Assembly: GCA_963082975.1 (NCBI GenBank)
Contig: OY720347.1
Coordinates: 27,186,221 to 27,250,220, forward strand
Source of the DNA: Labia minor
Lineage: Eukaryota; Arthropoda; Insecta; Dermaptera; Spongiphoridae
Reading direction: 5' to 3'
Length of the DNA: 64,000 nt
Positions 37,574 to 49,429 of this stretch are shown one piece after another. The position numbers were made by a program, and so were the translations under genes. The notes under the pieces were generated by a model. The model did not search any database and was not told the origin of the DNA. It saw only the letters and a program-made list of their open reading frames with translations. Numbering within the stretch: the stretch's first letter is position 1; the number at the start of each line of letters is the position of its first letter.

Positions 37574-38175
37574 ATGTCTGCACGCCCCATTTACATTTTA
37601 TCTCGAACGTGCTTAACAATTAGAATAAGTGTAATAGAAATTGGCATAACAACCTTTAGACTTAAAATTAGATTTCACAAACTTGGGTCTATCTTAATTG
37701 CCATACCTGACCTCTTGGTAAGGTTTCTTTACGCAATAGCTCTTGGAAAGGTAACTTTGGCAATTCATACCTGTATTGAAATAATTCGAAATTAACATAT
37801 ATAATAAAATAGACTATTCCCCTTGACCTTTTGGAAAGAGGGTAATTTTCCTCCCATGTATGTCACATCCCTCCCCATCACGTATCACTCAACTTAAATT
37901 ATTATAAATAAGCTGTCGTTGAGACAGAATGACAGTTCAGACAAAATGTAGTTAGTTATAGTGTATTCTGAGTATAGACAGAATGTAGTCAAGTGTACAG
38001 ACAGAATGAGGTATAGTGATACGGGCGTTTTAGTGATTCCTAGACACTTTCGGTCATTTAATGATTGTAACTTGAATCTAGTTCATAAATAAATATATTT
38101 TTCTTTCTTGGATCAAATATTGCCTTTTATTCTACCTTTTAATTACCCACGATCCCAGCGGGTAAGGTAAAGACA
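37574..38175 (+). mobile_element. Orphan LTR of an LTR retrotransposon
   Basis: A unit of about 602 bp starts TGTCTGCACG and ends GGTAAAGACA, so its ends are TGTCT and AGACA. It holds ATTATAAATAAGC (37910) as a TATA-like box and AATAAATATATTTTTC (about 38090) as a possible poly(A) region. The next bases, TTGGCATAGCCGG, resemble a primer-binding site, which suggests a 5' LTR with a little internal DNA left. No gag or pol is visible and no second LTR lies in the window. Confidence 0.55.
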
Positions 38176-39352
38176 TAATTGGCATAGCCGGTTATTATAA
38201 CTGACGATATCGCAATTAACGCCGATATCATAACTTGTGAATGCAATAAACTCATAATATATTGTTATTCACTATACTATACATAGAAGTAATAATTATT
38301 TAATGTTAATGATATATGTAAATATTTCAAAAATAAAAAACTTGTCATCCGCCTATTTATATTTTAATTTAATCAGTAAATTATTTATATATTTTATTTT
38401 ATGTTATAATAGAGTATAATATTTCTTAATCATTTTGATATTTTAATTTCATTGTTTGAATTTATCAAAAAATGTTAATAAATAATAATAATTTTGAAAT
38501 AATCAAACATAAAAATATATTTAATTCCTGAAATGGAATATTGATGATTAAGTTTAATTAGATCGATTTTTGTAGTAATAGTAATAATTGAATATTTATA
38601 AACATATACTATATTCAATGCACTGATACGGTTCCGATGAATATGAATGCGAAGAATACATGATATTCTTCTAATATTGTCCACTTGAATCTGTTCTCTT
38701 AATAATTTAATCATCGTCCGAACTGACTATAAATTTATTCTACTTGATTTTATGATTCCATATTTAGAGCACTTTTTCTCTTATTAAAACTTGCCCTCTT
38801 CTTTTTATCATCCTGGGTTGATCTATTACATTTTAGTTTTCCTATTAAATTTATACTGTATCTTTTATTTTATTCTTATCTGATTGTCATGATTCCCATT
38901 CAGAATAAATTATTTGGTTTATAGTGATCTTAAATAAATAGATCATTGAAAATATGGTATTTGTTTGTGTTTTTATCAATTGAAAACGTCCCAAGTCATA
39001 CAGAAGTGGTCTAAAATTAAAAAATAAAATAAAATATTTTCTTCCAAAAAATTGGTATTTGAAGTTACTTTTTTTATTACATGATTAAAAAAATCAGATT
39101 GAACTAGTTAATTTTTCTTCGAAAAACTATTTTGAATGAATTTTTAAGAAGGTCACAATCATATTAATAATATAGTTGAAAAATAACTTTTACAATTTCT
39201 TAATCATTTTTTTGATATAATTTCTCTTTCTCTCTCAAAAAACAAAAATAAAGTTAATAGTAAATGAAATTGAAAATTATTATTCTCATATTGACTTTTT
39301 AAATATATATTATCAAGAAGAGAACAAAAATAACACCATTACTAAAATCTAA

Positions 39353-41279
39353 ATGAAAATGACTGCGGAGAAAACGGATCAATCACCAGTTTTCGGACAA
39401 AAATTTGTTCTCTCTATGGTGCATTTAGGTGGAATTTGGCCTTATAATGAGTCTGGAAATTTATACAAAGTTTATCAAGTAAAATAATTTAAATTAATCA
39501 ATTCAAATTAAAATAAAGTCAAAGTGTAATTAAATACATTTTTTCAGGTCATTGTGTTATTTGCAATTTTAGTGCAATGCAGTTCGCAAATGACTTTTGT
39601 CATTGTATTTTTTGGTACAGGCAAAGAAGTGTTTTTGTCATTATTAGCAACAATATTTTTTGTTAAAGTTTTATCAAAGGTACGATTTGAAGACTTGATT
39701 AAGTAATTTTTAATAATAATGAATTTTTTTTCAAGTATTATTTATTAAACAAAAATCATAAGAAGATTAAAGAAATTTTATATTTGTTTAAAAATGTTTA
39801 TGAACAACATGGGAGAAATGAAAACAGAAAGAGAGAGATTGTTAATGCTTGTAATTTAAGATTAACCAAACAATTGAAAAATTATCTATCATCATGTATA
39901 TGCTCTTGTGTCATATATTATTTGGGAGGATTTGTTGAACCTTCAACCGAAAGAGATCGAGAATTTCAAAGAATTGCTATTCCAGATTTTCCTCATAAAT
40001 TAGGTCTTGAACTTTACCTTCCATTTGTAATTGAAAAAAAGTCTCAATTTTATACTATATTCACGTTAATGGTTATCAATGGATTTTGGATAACCAATAT
40101 ATTAGTTGGTTGTGATTGTTTAAGAGTCGCTTATTTGAGTTATTTGTCTGCGCATTTGGAGATTCTTACAAAAGATATTGAAAAGTCATCTGAAAATGGA
40201 ATAAATTACATGGAAAAAAATCTTATCCAATCGATTCACTATCACAATGAACTATTTAAGTAAGTTTTTAGTTTATTTACTATTTAATAAATCATTCCCA
40301 TTTCATGTTGATTATATATTTAAATCTAATATGATTTTTTTCTTTAATTTTAGGATAGGAAAGAAGATTGAAAATGTTCTTCGAATTGATTTTTCTAGCG
40401 AATGTTTAATATTTGTTTTAGTATTTGGAATTTGTGGGTATGTCCTTTCGACGGTAAATCAAATTTGTTCAATTATTATCTTAATTTAAAATTAAATAAA
40501 TTTAATTACTGTCGTGTTTTTATGTTTCAGGGGGAATCTTTGGATCTAACGTTGATTAAAATGTTAATGGTTGGTGTTATTCTTGTATTCCAAATGTATA
40601 TGACTATATCGGTTGGAGATCACATTTATCATCAGGTTATTTATTAACTAATATAAAATTATAATTATAATTTTTTCTATTTGAGGATCCACCCATGTCA
40701 GGATGGTTAGATAAGTCATGATTACTTATTATATAAAAAATTTATATTTACATTATATTTTAATATCAAGACTTATACCATAGATAATAATTTTAAAAAT
40801 TTTATTACACTAATAGTTGTACAAATTTTAATAAAGTAAGTGATGTTTAATTTAGTATAAGTAAATAAAGTATAAAGTTGTAAACACTTTCCAGAGATAT
40901 TTAATTATAAGACTATATAACTATACAATAATGTTTAATTGTACGATAAGGTATATTTAATAAAATAATATTTAAATTTATTATTCTTATAGTTTCAGAA
41001 TGTTGCAACTATCGCATTTCAAACGGAATGGATTGAATCAAATAAAAAAATTAAATTTTTAATTTTTTTCATTATAAGAAGAAGTATATTTACAAATCCG
41101 TTTTATGCTACTAAATTTATATCTATCACTAATCTAACTTTAATGAAAGTAAATAAATCCTGAAATAATAAGTAGTTATTATGGAAGCAATTTTTATTAA
41201 TTCATATATTTCATATTTTTTTTAGTTATTAAATAACGCATTTACTTATATCACCCTCTTACGAAATATTAATTCCTAA
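39353..41279 (+). CDS. Odorant receptor OR-D (7tm_6 family), seven exons, intact
   Basis: Coding exons are 39353-39478, 39548-39679, 39736-40259, 40354-40453, 40531-40635, 40999-41148 and 41226-41279, giving 396 aa. The start is MKMTAEKTDQSPVFGQK. Exons 1-3 and intron 3 pair with OR-B; exon 5 and intron 4 pair with OR-C. Exon 3 carries CDCLRVAYLSYLSAHLEIL and the protein ends TYITLLRNINS. No stop, frameshift or weak splice site was found. An AATAAA lies at about 41300. It is about 2.2 kb from the end of OR-C and in the same direction. Family role as for OR-A; ligand unknown. Confidence 0.9.
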
Positions 41280-42589
41280 TTTATAGTATATTTTTGATGA
41301 ATAAATATAAATTATTAAAAATATTTTCAGAAATAGTCTCAATATACATTTTTTTATAAATAATTAATTAATTGTACTCAAATTGATAAAACAATCTGCT
41401 TTCTAATTAGTAAACTCTTTTTTAATAATTATTTAGATTTAAATTCTTAGGCTTAAAAAACAAATTTAAAATAAATATTATAAAACAATATTACAAAATA
41501 ATTATTATAAATACAGGATAGTAGAGTGAAACTAGCTTATTTAATTTGCCTCCTAGGAGAAGAGTGAAAGTACTAACAATCGAAATAATTGAGACGTGTG
41601 TAAATGACTATGTTCTATCAAAAACCTTTTCTTGAGAGAGGGTCTATACTAGCCATCACTGTCACTTAATTTAGCCTCCTCTTATTATTTTCTGTATGAA
41701 TATCTAAAATCAATTGTTCATGGATCACCTTAACGAACCTGAGAAGTATTTTCATGCAGTCACTTTTGACATAACGGATATCATACCATATTCTAAAATT
41801 ATGTGAACATTAACCTTAAAAGTTGTACTTGATATTACTCAAATAAATTAAGTTAAATGTAAAGCTGCATTTCTTTTTTTTTTTGAATTTCAAAAAAAAC
41901 ATAATAAAAAATAAAAATATAAAAATAATTAAATTGAAAATAGGTTTTTCCCAGAACCTTCTATATAACTACTATCAAAATAAAATATATATTAATCTGA
42001 GACAATTTTTTATTTGTATTCTTTATTTAAATAACATTTTTAATAATCTTTATAGTCTGTCTGTATAATCGTATAAGGAGTATAGGTAAAAAATATGTAG
42101 TAAAAAATATTTGCCTAGCTTTTAAAAATTATAAATATTTTGCTAATATGTATAAGGTGTTTATTTAAAGTTAGTCCTCTTCAGAATTGTAATTTTGGTT
42201 CCCAGCTATTGAATTTTATAGATATAGGTAATAGTAGCTGGAATATCGATGATTGTTACACAATATATCAATTTTTTTAATTTGTTTATAAATAAAATCA
42301 ATGTTTGTCCATGATAATGAATTCAAAACATTTATTTTTTGAATGTAAATTGATGACAGATGAGTATGAGAAGACAAAAAAAAGGGTATAAAAATGTTAC
42401 TTGCCCTTTCACTTATTAAATATAAACAGAATAATTAAAAAAATTTAAATAAATCGTTATTAAAAATTAAAAAATAATTATCTTTCACTTTTTTAGATCA
42501 TTAACCTTGATTTTATCTAATTTACACAAAGTAAAATCAAATTTTATATGGCTAAATAAATAAATAACGTGGTTTTAGAGACATTCTAT

Positions 42590-43165
42590 CTTTAGTAGTA
42601 GGCTTGGACGGGGTTCATTGGTGGTTGTTGTTCTGGTGTGTGTGTTTGTTGTGTTGTCTTGGTGTGTTTTGTGGGTTGTTGTCGCTTTGGGTGCTGTCTT
42701 GTGTTGGTCCGTCGTCTGGGTGTTTGGGTTTTGGTTCTGGGTGAGTTTGGGCTTTGGGGTTGTTTTGTGGGGTTCTGGCTTTGGGTGGGGGTTGGGATTG
42801 TGGGTGTGATGGCGTTGTCTGGGTTCTTCGTGGTGGTGGTGGTGGCGTTTGGGTGTTGGTGTGCTTTGATTGTTTTGTTTAGGGTGTATGAAGAGAATTT
42901 TCTGATTATATCGAGATACCGAATTGGAAGATAAATATACTCCGAGGAGGAAAATGATATCACAGATGTGCTGATGATATAATGATTAATTGTATGATGA
43001 TGATTTTAACGCGATATGTAGTTGTTTAATATGACTGTAAATGCTCTAAGCATGAAGGAATGTGTTGATTAGTGAACTTTATATTTTAAATTGTTATGTA
43101 ATGCCGAATGTGGCTAAATACATTTAAGAATAAATAAATAAATAAATAAAATAAATAATATGGAA
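42590..43165 (+). mobile_element. Non-LTR retrotransposon 3' end with (AATA)n tail, G/T-rich start
   Basis: Bases 42600-42870 form a strongly strand-biased G/T-rich tract (TGGTGTGTTTTGTGGGTTG style). After it comes ordinary sequence with ATGCCGAATGTGGCTAAATA and a tail of AATA units (43127-43158), the usual 3' end of some non-LTR elements. The open frames in the G/T tract on both strands are low-complexity. The region 41280-42590 is A+T-rich with no gene that I can support. Confidence 0.4.
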
Positions 43166-43314
43166 AAGCCAATTGTAGTTAGAACAACAAATAACTACAG
43201 TTAAGTTTAAATTATATAAAATTATTTAATTTTTTTTAATACAATTAGTTATAAATCAATAATTATGTTATAAATAAGCTTACAGTTATTCAAGTTATTA
43301 ATAGTAAATGTAAG

Positions 43315-43851
43315 GAAAAATCGATAGATTTTAATGTCATAAAAACTTGTCTTCTATCACTCATATTATTTTTTCAAATGTACTTAACAATTTCAACTAG
43401 TGATGAGATCTATCAAGAGGAAAGAAAATATGAATATTGGTTCGTGAGAATTGAAGTTGAAATGATTATGTAATATTAATCAATTTATTAGTTTCAGAAT
43501 TTTGCTTTAAGCGCTTATAAAACACCCTGCATAGAAGCAGATAAAGAATGTAAATTTTTAATATTATTTATTATTAGGAGAAGTATACTTTCAAATCCTA
43601 TATATGCAACAAAATTTATTGAAATTACTAATAATTCTATTATGAAAGTAAGTATGAATTAATACTTAGTATAATTTTAATTAATAGCTTTGGATAAAAT
43701 AATTAGTTTAATATTTAATATTAACATAAATCTGATACTATATTAATTAAATATTACTATAAAATTATAAATTTTAATAGGAAACTTATTTTTTTAGCTA
43801 TTAAATTCGACATTTATCCACATAACTCTTTTAAGAAATATCAGTACATAA
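43315..43851 (+). pseudogene. Odorant receptor remnant OR-E, exons 5-7 only
   Basis: Three blocks align with exons 5-7 of the other receptors. Exon 5 (43315-43419, exactly 35 codons) holds FFQMYLTISTSDEIYQE against FQMYMTISVGDHIYHQ in OR-C. Exon 6 (43498-43647, 50 codons) holds KFLILFIIRRSILSNPIYAT. Exon 7 (43798-43851) reads LLNSTFIHITLLRNIST and a stop. Acceptors are present and exon 6 has a good GTAAGT donor. Exon 5 has GAGGAAAG where the donor should be; the next usable GT is GTGAGA 30 bases on, which would add ten codons. I find no exons 1-4 upstream; that space holds A+T-rich DNA and a non-LTR end. It is diverged from OR-A to OR-D and nearer to a separate lineage. Probably a truncated gene, unless its first exons are too diverged for me to see. 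Confidence 0.75.
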
Positions 43852-44510
43852 TTTATGCATATTAAATGATAAATAAAAAAAAATTAATTAATAATTATAG
43901 ATTTTCAAATATTAATTTTTTATTATTAATTGTTTAATATTAAATCTTGTTTTGATTTTGATTTTATTTTTATTGAGGAGATAAAAGAATTGTGATTTTC
44001 GTTCTAGATTGTTTTTCTAAAGAATCTTATTAATAATTTAATTGTTTTCATTGCATTTTATATTTTTAATTTTATTTTCATACGTTTGCTTTTTTTTAAA
44101 ATTCTAATGGAAAAAATGAGCTTTGTTCTGTCATTAATTTTTTAAATATTATGAACAATAAAAAAGAAGATAAATTAATATTTTTTTTTTAATGATTCAT
44201 TTTTTATGGGATTCATTTAACTTTTTAACTAGATAAAACTTTAATTCAATTGAAAATCTATTTATTAGTAAAATATAGTGGAAACTTACCATTTAGAGAA
44301 AGGAAGAATCAGATGAAAAGAGAAAATATTAAAATATAATATTCTTTGCTTATTTACATTAAATCATCCGAAGTAATTATGATGAGATGTAAGAATTTTA
44401 AACGCATGAATAATGACTTTATCAGCCATTTTGGATAAGTAGTTTGTTTTTGACAACTGAAAAAGTTAGTCACGTTTTTGTGTGTTCTTCGATTTTTTAC
44501 TTTAAAAAAA

Positions 44511-45135
44511 ATGGATCAAAGAATCTGTATTAAATTTTGCATTAAAAATTAAATAAAGTGCTCCAACGCACTTAAAATGTTGTCTGTAGTTTTCGGCGAG
44601 TCTTCTTTGTCTCAAAAAAATGTTTAAATTTTGTAAAAAAGCACGCCAAGTTCGATCAAATGTGAAGATTTTGCTCACTGTTTTCTTCGATTACAATGGC
44701 GTATTGCATCATGAATTCTTGCCAACAGGTCGTAGTAGGAAGTTATGAAACGTTTGCGTGAAGCAATACGGTCCAAACGAATTGTGGCAAAACAAATCAC
44801 GGATTCTGCATCACGTTAATGCACCAGCTCACACATGATTGCTTGTTATTGATTTTTTTGTCAAAAACAACACCGTAATCATGCATCAACCACCGTATTC
44901 ATCAGATTTGGCTCCCTGAGACTTTTTCATATTCCTAATACTGAAGAGATCAATGAAAGGAATGCGTTTTGCCACAATTGATGAGATAAAGTCTGAATCG
45001 AAGAACTGATGGCCATTCCGAAAAGTGCATTTCAGAAGTGCTTCGACGATGGGAACAAGCGCTGCCATAAGTGCATTATATTTCAGGGGAATTACTTTGA
45101 AAGGAACAAATTGGATATTGATGAATAAATAAATG
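44511..45135 (+). pseudogene. Mariner transposase pseudogene
   Basis: Plus-strand pieces in shifting frames match a mariner transposase: MDQRICIKFCIKN at the start (44511), LSVVFGESSLSQKN, then KRLREAIRSKRIVAKQIT, APAHT and QPPYSSDLAP. The catalytic stretch normally HDNAPAH reads HVNAPAH here, and the usual cysteine codon after SDLAP is TGA. About 620 bp remain of roughly 1 kb of coding sequence, with internal loss around 44640-44700. No inverted ends were found. Inactive. Confidence 0.8.
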
Positions 45136-45292
45136 CTTTTCGAAATCATTCAAAATTCACCTTTCCTTTTTACAAACCAAGTATTATCCGGGTGTAAGTC
45201 TTGGGGGAAGGGAAATTACATAAGTAAAATTTATCTCCTCGCTTCCAAAATTTTATTGTTATTAGAATATAGAATGTGTCCCAAAATATAAT

Positions 45293-45592
45293 AAGTTGAC
45301 ATGTGGCCAGGTCCGAACCGACCGACGCCGACGGTTTGAAGTAAATTAATTTCCAGCTACAGAAACAATTTCAAATAATTTTAATATATCTATTAATGTA
45401 ATAAAAACAGATGGATATAACATAAATATTTTTAATTTTATTTTATTTAGAATATATATGTAAGACCAGGCTGTGACGTCATGAATGGCTGGATGACGTC
45501 ATATAATTTTAAATTAAAAAAAACTAATAAAGATTATTTTTCTCGAGGATAAAACCAATACAAAGTGCATGATTCGTGGTGATATGTACATT
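45293..45592 (+). repeat. Repeat family B, left half
   Basis: Begins GACATGTGGCCAGGTCCGAA and continues to GTGCATGATTCGTGGTGATA. The right half is missing. Confidence 0.7.
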
Positions 45593-46394
45593 AAATTAAA
45601 ATTATATCACATTCGGCAAACAATTTTAAATTTAAATTGACCTCTTGCCGGCCGGCAGAGTCGATGATTTATGATTTCATCTATTTTGTAAATATCCTGT
45701 TTAGAAAAATCCAAAAAAAAAAATTTAATAAAGATTAAATAAATTTTAATTTAGAATAAAAATATTTTTTCTGAAATTAAAATTAATTATATAAAATTTA
45801 TATATATAAATCAGATTGATTTTTTTATTATCATATGTCAGTGTGATGTTATAATATCCAGTGGCGCAACCAGGGGGGGGTTTTGGGGGTTAAAACCCCC
45901 CCCAGGAGAGAAAAAAAATAATAATTGCTGTATATTCAGTGGCGCAACCAGGGGGTGTTTTGGGGGTTAAAAACCCCAGGAGAGAAAAAAAAATATTTGC
46001 TGTATATTATGTTTTCAAATAGAAAAGAAAAAAAATTCTTAAAATATAACTTAGTGTATAATAAAAAAGTTTTTTTTTATTAATACATGTGGAAATTGAT
46101 ACCGAGGTCAAGGGATGTTTCGAGCTCCTCACTCCACTTCCTTATCCCTGGTTGTAAAATTTAACAGAGGGATAGCGGAAACGCAGGCCCTCACCCCCAC
46201 AGGGCCTTTGGTGACGTCCAGGAGAAAGCCTCCCACCCCCTTCTCCCACCACAACGAGTAGGGCATTTGTAAATAAACCATTTTATAGAAATTCGAAAAC
46301 AAGAAAAGTTGCTCTATCGAGAACATTTACCCTAGACACCAAATCAACCCCTTCCACATTACTACATACATTAATTGCTAATTTCATAAAAATT

Positions 46395-46605
46395 ATGAAG
46401 CGAAGACTAATTACAGATTTTTTTCAAAATAAGAAAAACAAGAAAGGTAAGATTTAAAATTTTTTTTTAAATTAGTAAATTAATTCATAAATACTTTTCC
46501 ATTTAAGAATTAGATAGTGAAGCTGAACCTTCAGAAACAACAGATTGTGTTAATAGCAATAGCGAAGAAGACAATAAACAAATAGTTGATATCACAACTG
46601 AAAAG
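46395..46605 (+). pseudogene. hAT transposase N-terminus, two exons left
   Basis: Exon 46395-46446 reads MKRRLITDFFQNKKNKK with a GTAAGA donor; exon 46508-46605 follows an AAG acceptor and reads on in frame as an acidic serine-rich stretch ending DNKQIVDITTEK before GTTAAT. A basic start with ITDFF followed by an acidic linker is usual at the N-terminus of ZMYM-type hAT proteins. The rest of the protein is missing. The family assignment is by resemblance only. Confidence 0.5.
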
Positions 46606-46637
46606 GTTAATTTTTTTTATTTGTTTATATATATTAA

Positions 46638-46750
46638 CCCATTTGAGGAGCCAGCGTTCCCAAATGGGAACATTTATTTTTATACACCAAAAACCCTTTC
46701 AAAAATATTTTTTTCTATATTTATCTACATGATATCTGGTCACCAATGGG
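46638..46750. mobile_element. 113-bp piggyBac-like MITE with TTAA flanks
   Basis: TTAA at 46634-46637 and 46751-46754 flank a unit that begins CCCATTTGAGGAGC and ends CACCAATGGG. Inverted CCCATT/AATGGG ends and TTAA on both sides fit the piggyBac group. It lies inside the hAT element. Confidence 0.6.
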
Positions 46751-47779
46751 TTAAAATCGAATTTCATTTTTTCACGTAGCCAGGGAAGAGGCAGGGGGGG
46801 GGGGATTCGGGAGCTTCAGTTCCCACACATAAAATCTATTTTTTTCTAAATTTTCTTAAGTTTAATTTTTTCAAATTATCCTACCACTACGGGCGGACGA
46901 AAAGCTTTCGACATCTTAAAGTAGTTTATTATAAATAACTCCTTTATTATTAAGTTTAGGTAAAAATGAATATAATGAAACTTTTAGTAAATGCGATTTC
47001 CTATAAATTTAATACGATAGTATGATTCTCATAAAAATCGGAATTTATAAAGAAATTCAATAAAATGTGTTTTGACACCTCTTTAAACTAGCATTACTTA
47101 TGGTCCCATCTTGTCCAAAAACAATCCAATCCCCGCCCATCATTCCAAAAAAAACATCTAAATATCAAATCCCAAGATAATATCTCATTTCGTTTAGACT
47201 TAATTTTGGTAACGAACGGCCGGCCGGATCAAAATTTTTTTTTGCAAGTTTGGATTCAGAACCGTCTGAAAAGTGGAAATCTCGAAGAATCTCGGAGCAA
47301 AAATTTTCCGATCATCGTAAAAGCTATCCTTATTTCATGAGGAAAGCTAAAATGGTTTACTTAAAGCTGGAAAAAAATATTTTATTTCTAAAACTGTGAA
47401 TACGAGTAAATAAAATACAAAATTTGCCAGATTTTGTAAAATCAGTGTTTCATTTACAAAACTTTTTTAAATATTTAATATAAAAAAAAAAATCTTAATG
47501 AAAATTTGTCTTTGAGTGAGCCCGGGGGGGGGGGGGGCATAGGAAGGTGGAGCGGCTAGTCAAAACCCCCCCCCAGGAGCGAATTCTGGTTGCGCCACTG
47601 TAATATCCAATTTGTTAATGTGTGTGGTTAATGGATAAAGATGAAGTTTTTAAATATTTGGAACAAAATAGTTTTTAAAAATGAGCAAAAACAAAATTTT
47701 AATATGTGTAAAACGTACCTTAAAATGCATTAAAAGATTAAAATCAAATTTAATAAATAATTATAATTATTTCATTTAT

Positions 47780-48110
47780 TTGCAAATAATTCTGGTTTTG
47801 AATGCGCGCGCACCCTTCCTCTGCCCCGAGCCCCCTTCGCTTTCCTACTCCTTCGTCCGGCCTCAGTAGGCAAGTGAGCACACACACACACACAGCGCAG
47901 TGCATTCATACGCAGAGCTGATTTCGGCTAAAATCAACCCTTAATCACTCAATAATAAAAAAATATATTGAAAATTAATTTCTTTTTATTAAGCCACCGA
48001 AAAAATGAGCTGACTGCTGGGCGTACTCTTCCCAAAAAAGACCTGAGGATAGTGAAGAAGAACAGGCCTTAGGCCTATAATAGAAGAAGAAGAAGAAGAA
48101 GAATTTCTTT
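47780..48110 (+). repeat. Retroelement-like 3' end with (GAA)n tail
   Basis: Bases 48010-48100 (TGCTGGGCGTACTCTTCCC, AACAGGCCTTAGGCC, then a run of GAA units at 48082-48105) look like the 3' end of a non-LTR element. A G+C-rich block with a (CA)n run lies at 47800-47900. From 48110 to 48530 the DNA is A+T-rich with no gene. Confidence 0.35.
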
Positions 48111-48534
48111 TTATTAACTACCTATTAATTGAACCCAGAAATTATTATTGATCGTTAGAAAAAAAAAATTAATTCATACTTAAATGATATTAAATATAAT
48201 ATTTATAATGATTCGATAATAATTTTAATAAATTATCATTAAATGCCTATTGATACAAGATACAATCAATTTAATTGTTTCAAATTTCACATTTTATTAA
48301 TTCAATAAATTAAAAAAAAAATCCAAAAATTATTATTAAATAAATTATATATTTAATTTAATTTCCCTTCAATATATAATAAATTTTTAATTAATTTCCT
48401 ATTATACAAAAACTAACTATATTAAATATTCTCACAGACCTCAAAATAATTTATATTTTATTAATTTTAAAAATATTTTTAGTAATCTTTCAAATATAAC
48501 TTATTTAAAAAAAAATACATATTTATATCCCCTT

Positions 48535-48705
48535 TTTACCTACCGACGATAATATGGGAGGTATTGTTTTCACACCAAATTTCACATGAGGAGATTTTTA
48601 CATATCTCCACGAATCATGAACTTTGTATTGGTTTTATCCTCGTGAAAAATCATTTTCTATTATTTTTTCTAATTTAAAATTATATGACGTCATCCAGCC
48701 ATTCA
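48535..48705 (-). repeat. Repeat family B fragment
   Basis: Matches about 170 bases of the family in inverse orientation, from TACCGACGATAATATGGGAG through CACGAATCATGAACTTTG to ATGACGTCATCCAGCC. From 48705 to 49430 the DNA is A+T-rich with no gene. Confidence 0.65.
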
Positions 48706-49429
48706 AATCTTTGAAAAGAATTAAACTTAAATATTCTATCAGATCTCATTAAATTAAATTTTATCAAAAGTTAAATTAAAATTATTTAAAAATTAAAAAA
48801 TCATATACCTAATTTTAGTTTTCTTTAAATATATTTATTGAAATATTTTTTGAATTTCAATATATATATAAATCCTATTAAAACTTATTTATTTAAAAAA
48901 TATGAAGATGTGCTGATTATTTTCAAAATTCATATAATATAATTATAAATCAAAAAAATATAAATTTCTTATATTCATATAGGAATATATAATTTTAAAT
49001 ATTCTTTATATTCTTTCTAATCTCATTATCGCTCACACCGTTCCTTTCAAATCTCATATGAATATTGTTTTGTCAATTTCATATTATTATAACACTTTTG
49101 AAAAATGAATAATATTTCTATTACCGATATATCAATTAAACAGAATAAAATCTTCGTGAAATTAATAATATAATCATAATTAGTTTTCTGATGTTTTCTA
49201 AGATATTTTTATTATATGTCTATGAAATGCATATTATAACTTATTATAATCATGGTTCTTTATAGGATGTAAAATAATTTTAGTATTTTAATATTACAGA
49301 AAATAAGATAATATTTTTAAAAATCTATACACTTTTTTAATCCTATTAATATTATTTATTTATTTATTTATATCTTATTTTTTTATTTCCTGTATATAAT
49401 ATAAATATCTAATCTTAATTATTTTTTTC

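Larger units (their letters stand above)
45859..47600 (+). mobile_element. hAT-type transposon with nested insertions
   Basis: Starts CAGTGGCGCAACCAGG and ends with its reverse complement CTGGTTGCGCCACTG. Bases TAATATC directly before the start and TAATATC directly after the end form a 7-base match (8 if one terminal C is shared), fitting a hAT target duplication. A second left end lies at 45937, 78 bases inside, so the end has been duplicated in tandem. The unit holds the first two exons of a transposase and a small TTAA-flanked MITE, and its 3' part matches the shorter relative at 21948-22715. Catalytic regions are absent. Confidence 0.8.

Noticed and set aside
42592..42963. 123-codon minus-strand frame rich in T, P, Q and N
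   Set aside because: It is the complement of the G/T-rich tract; low complexity, no domain, and frames on the other strand are open too.
44886..45149. 87-codon minus-strand frame
   Set aside because: It is antisense to the mariner transposase remnant on the plus strand.
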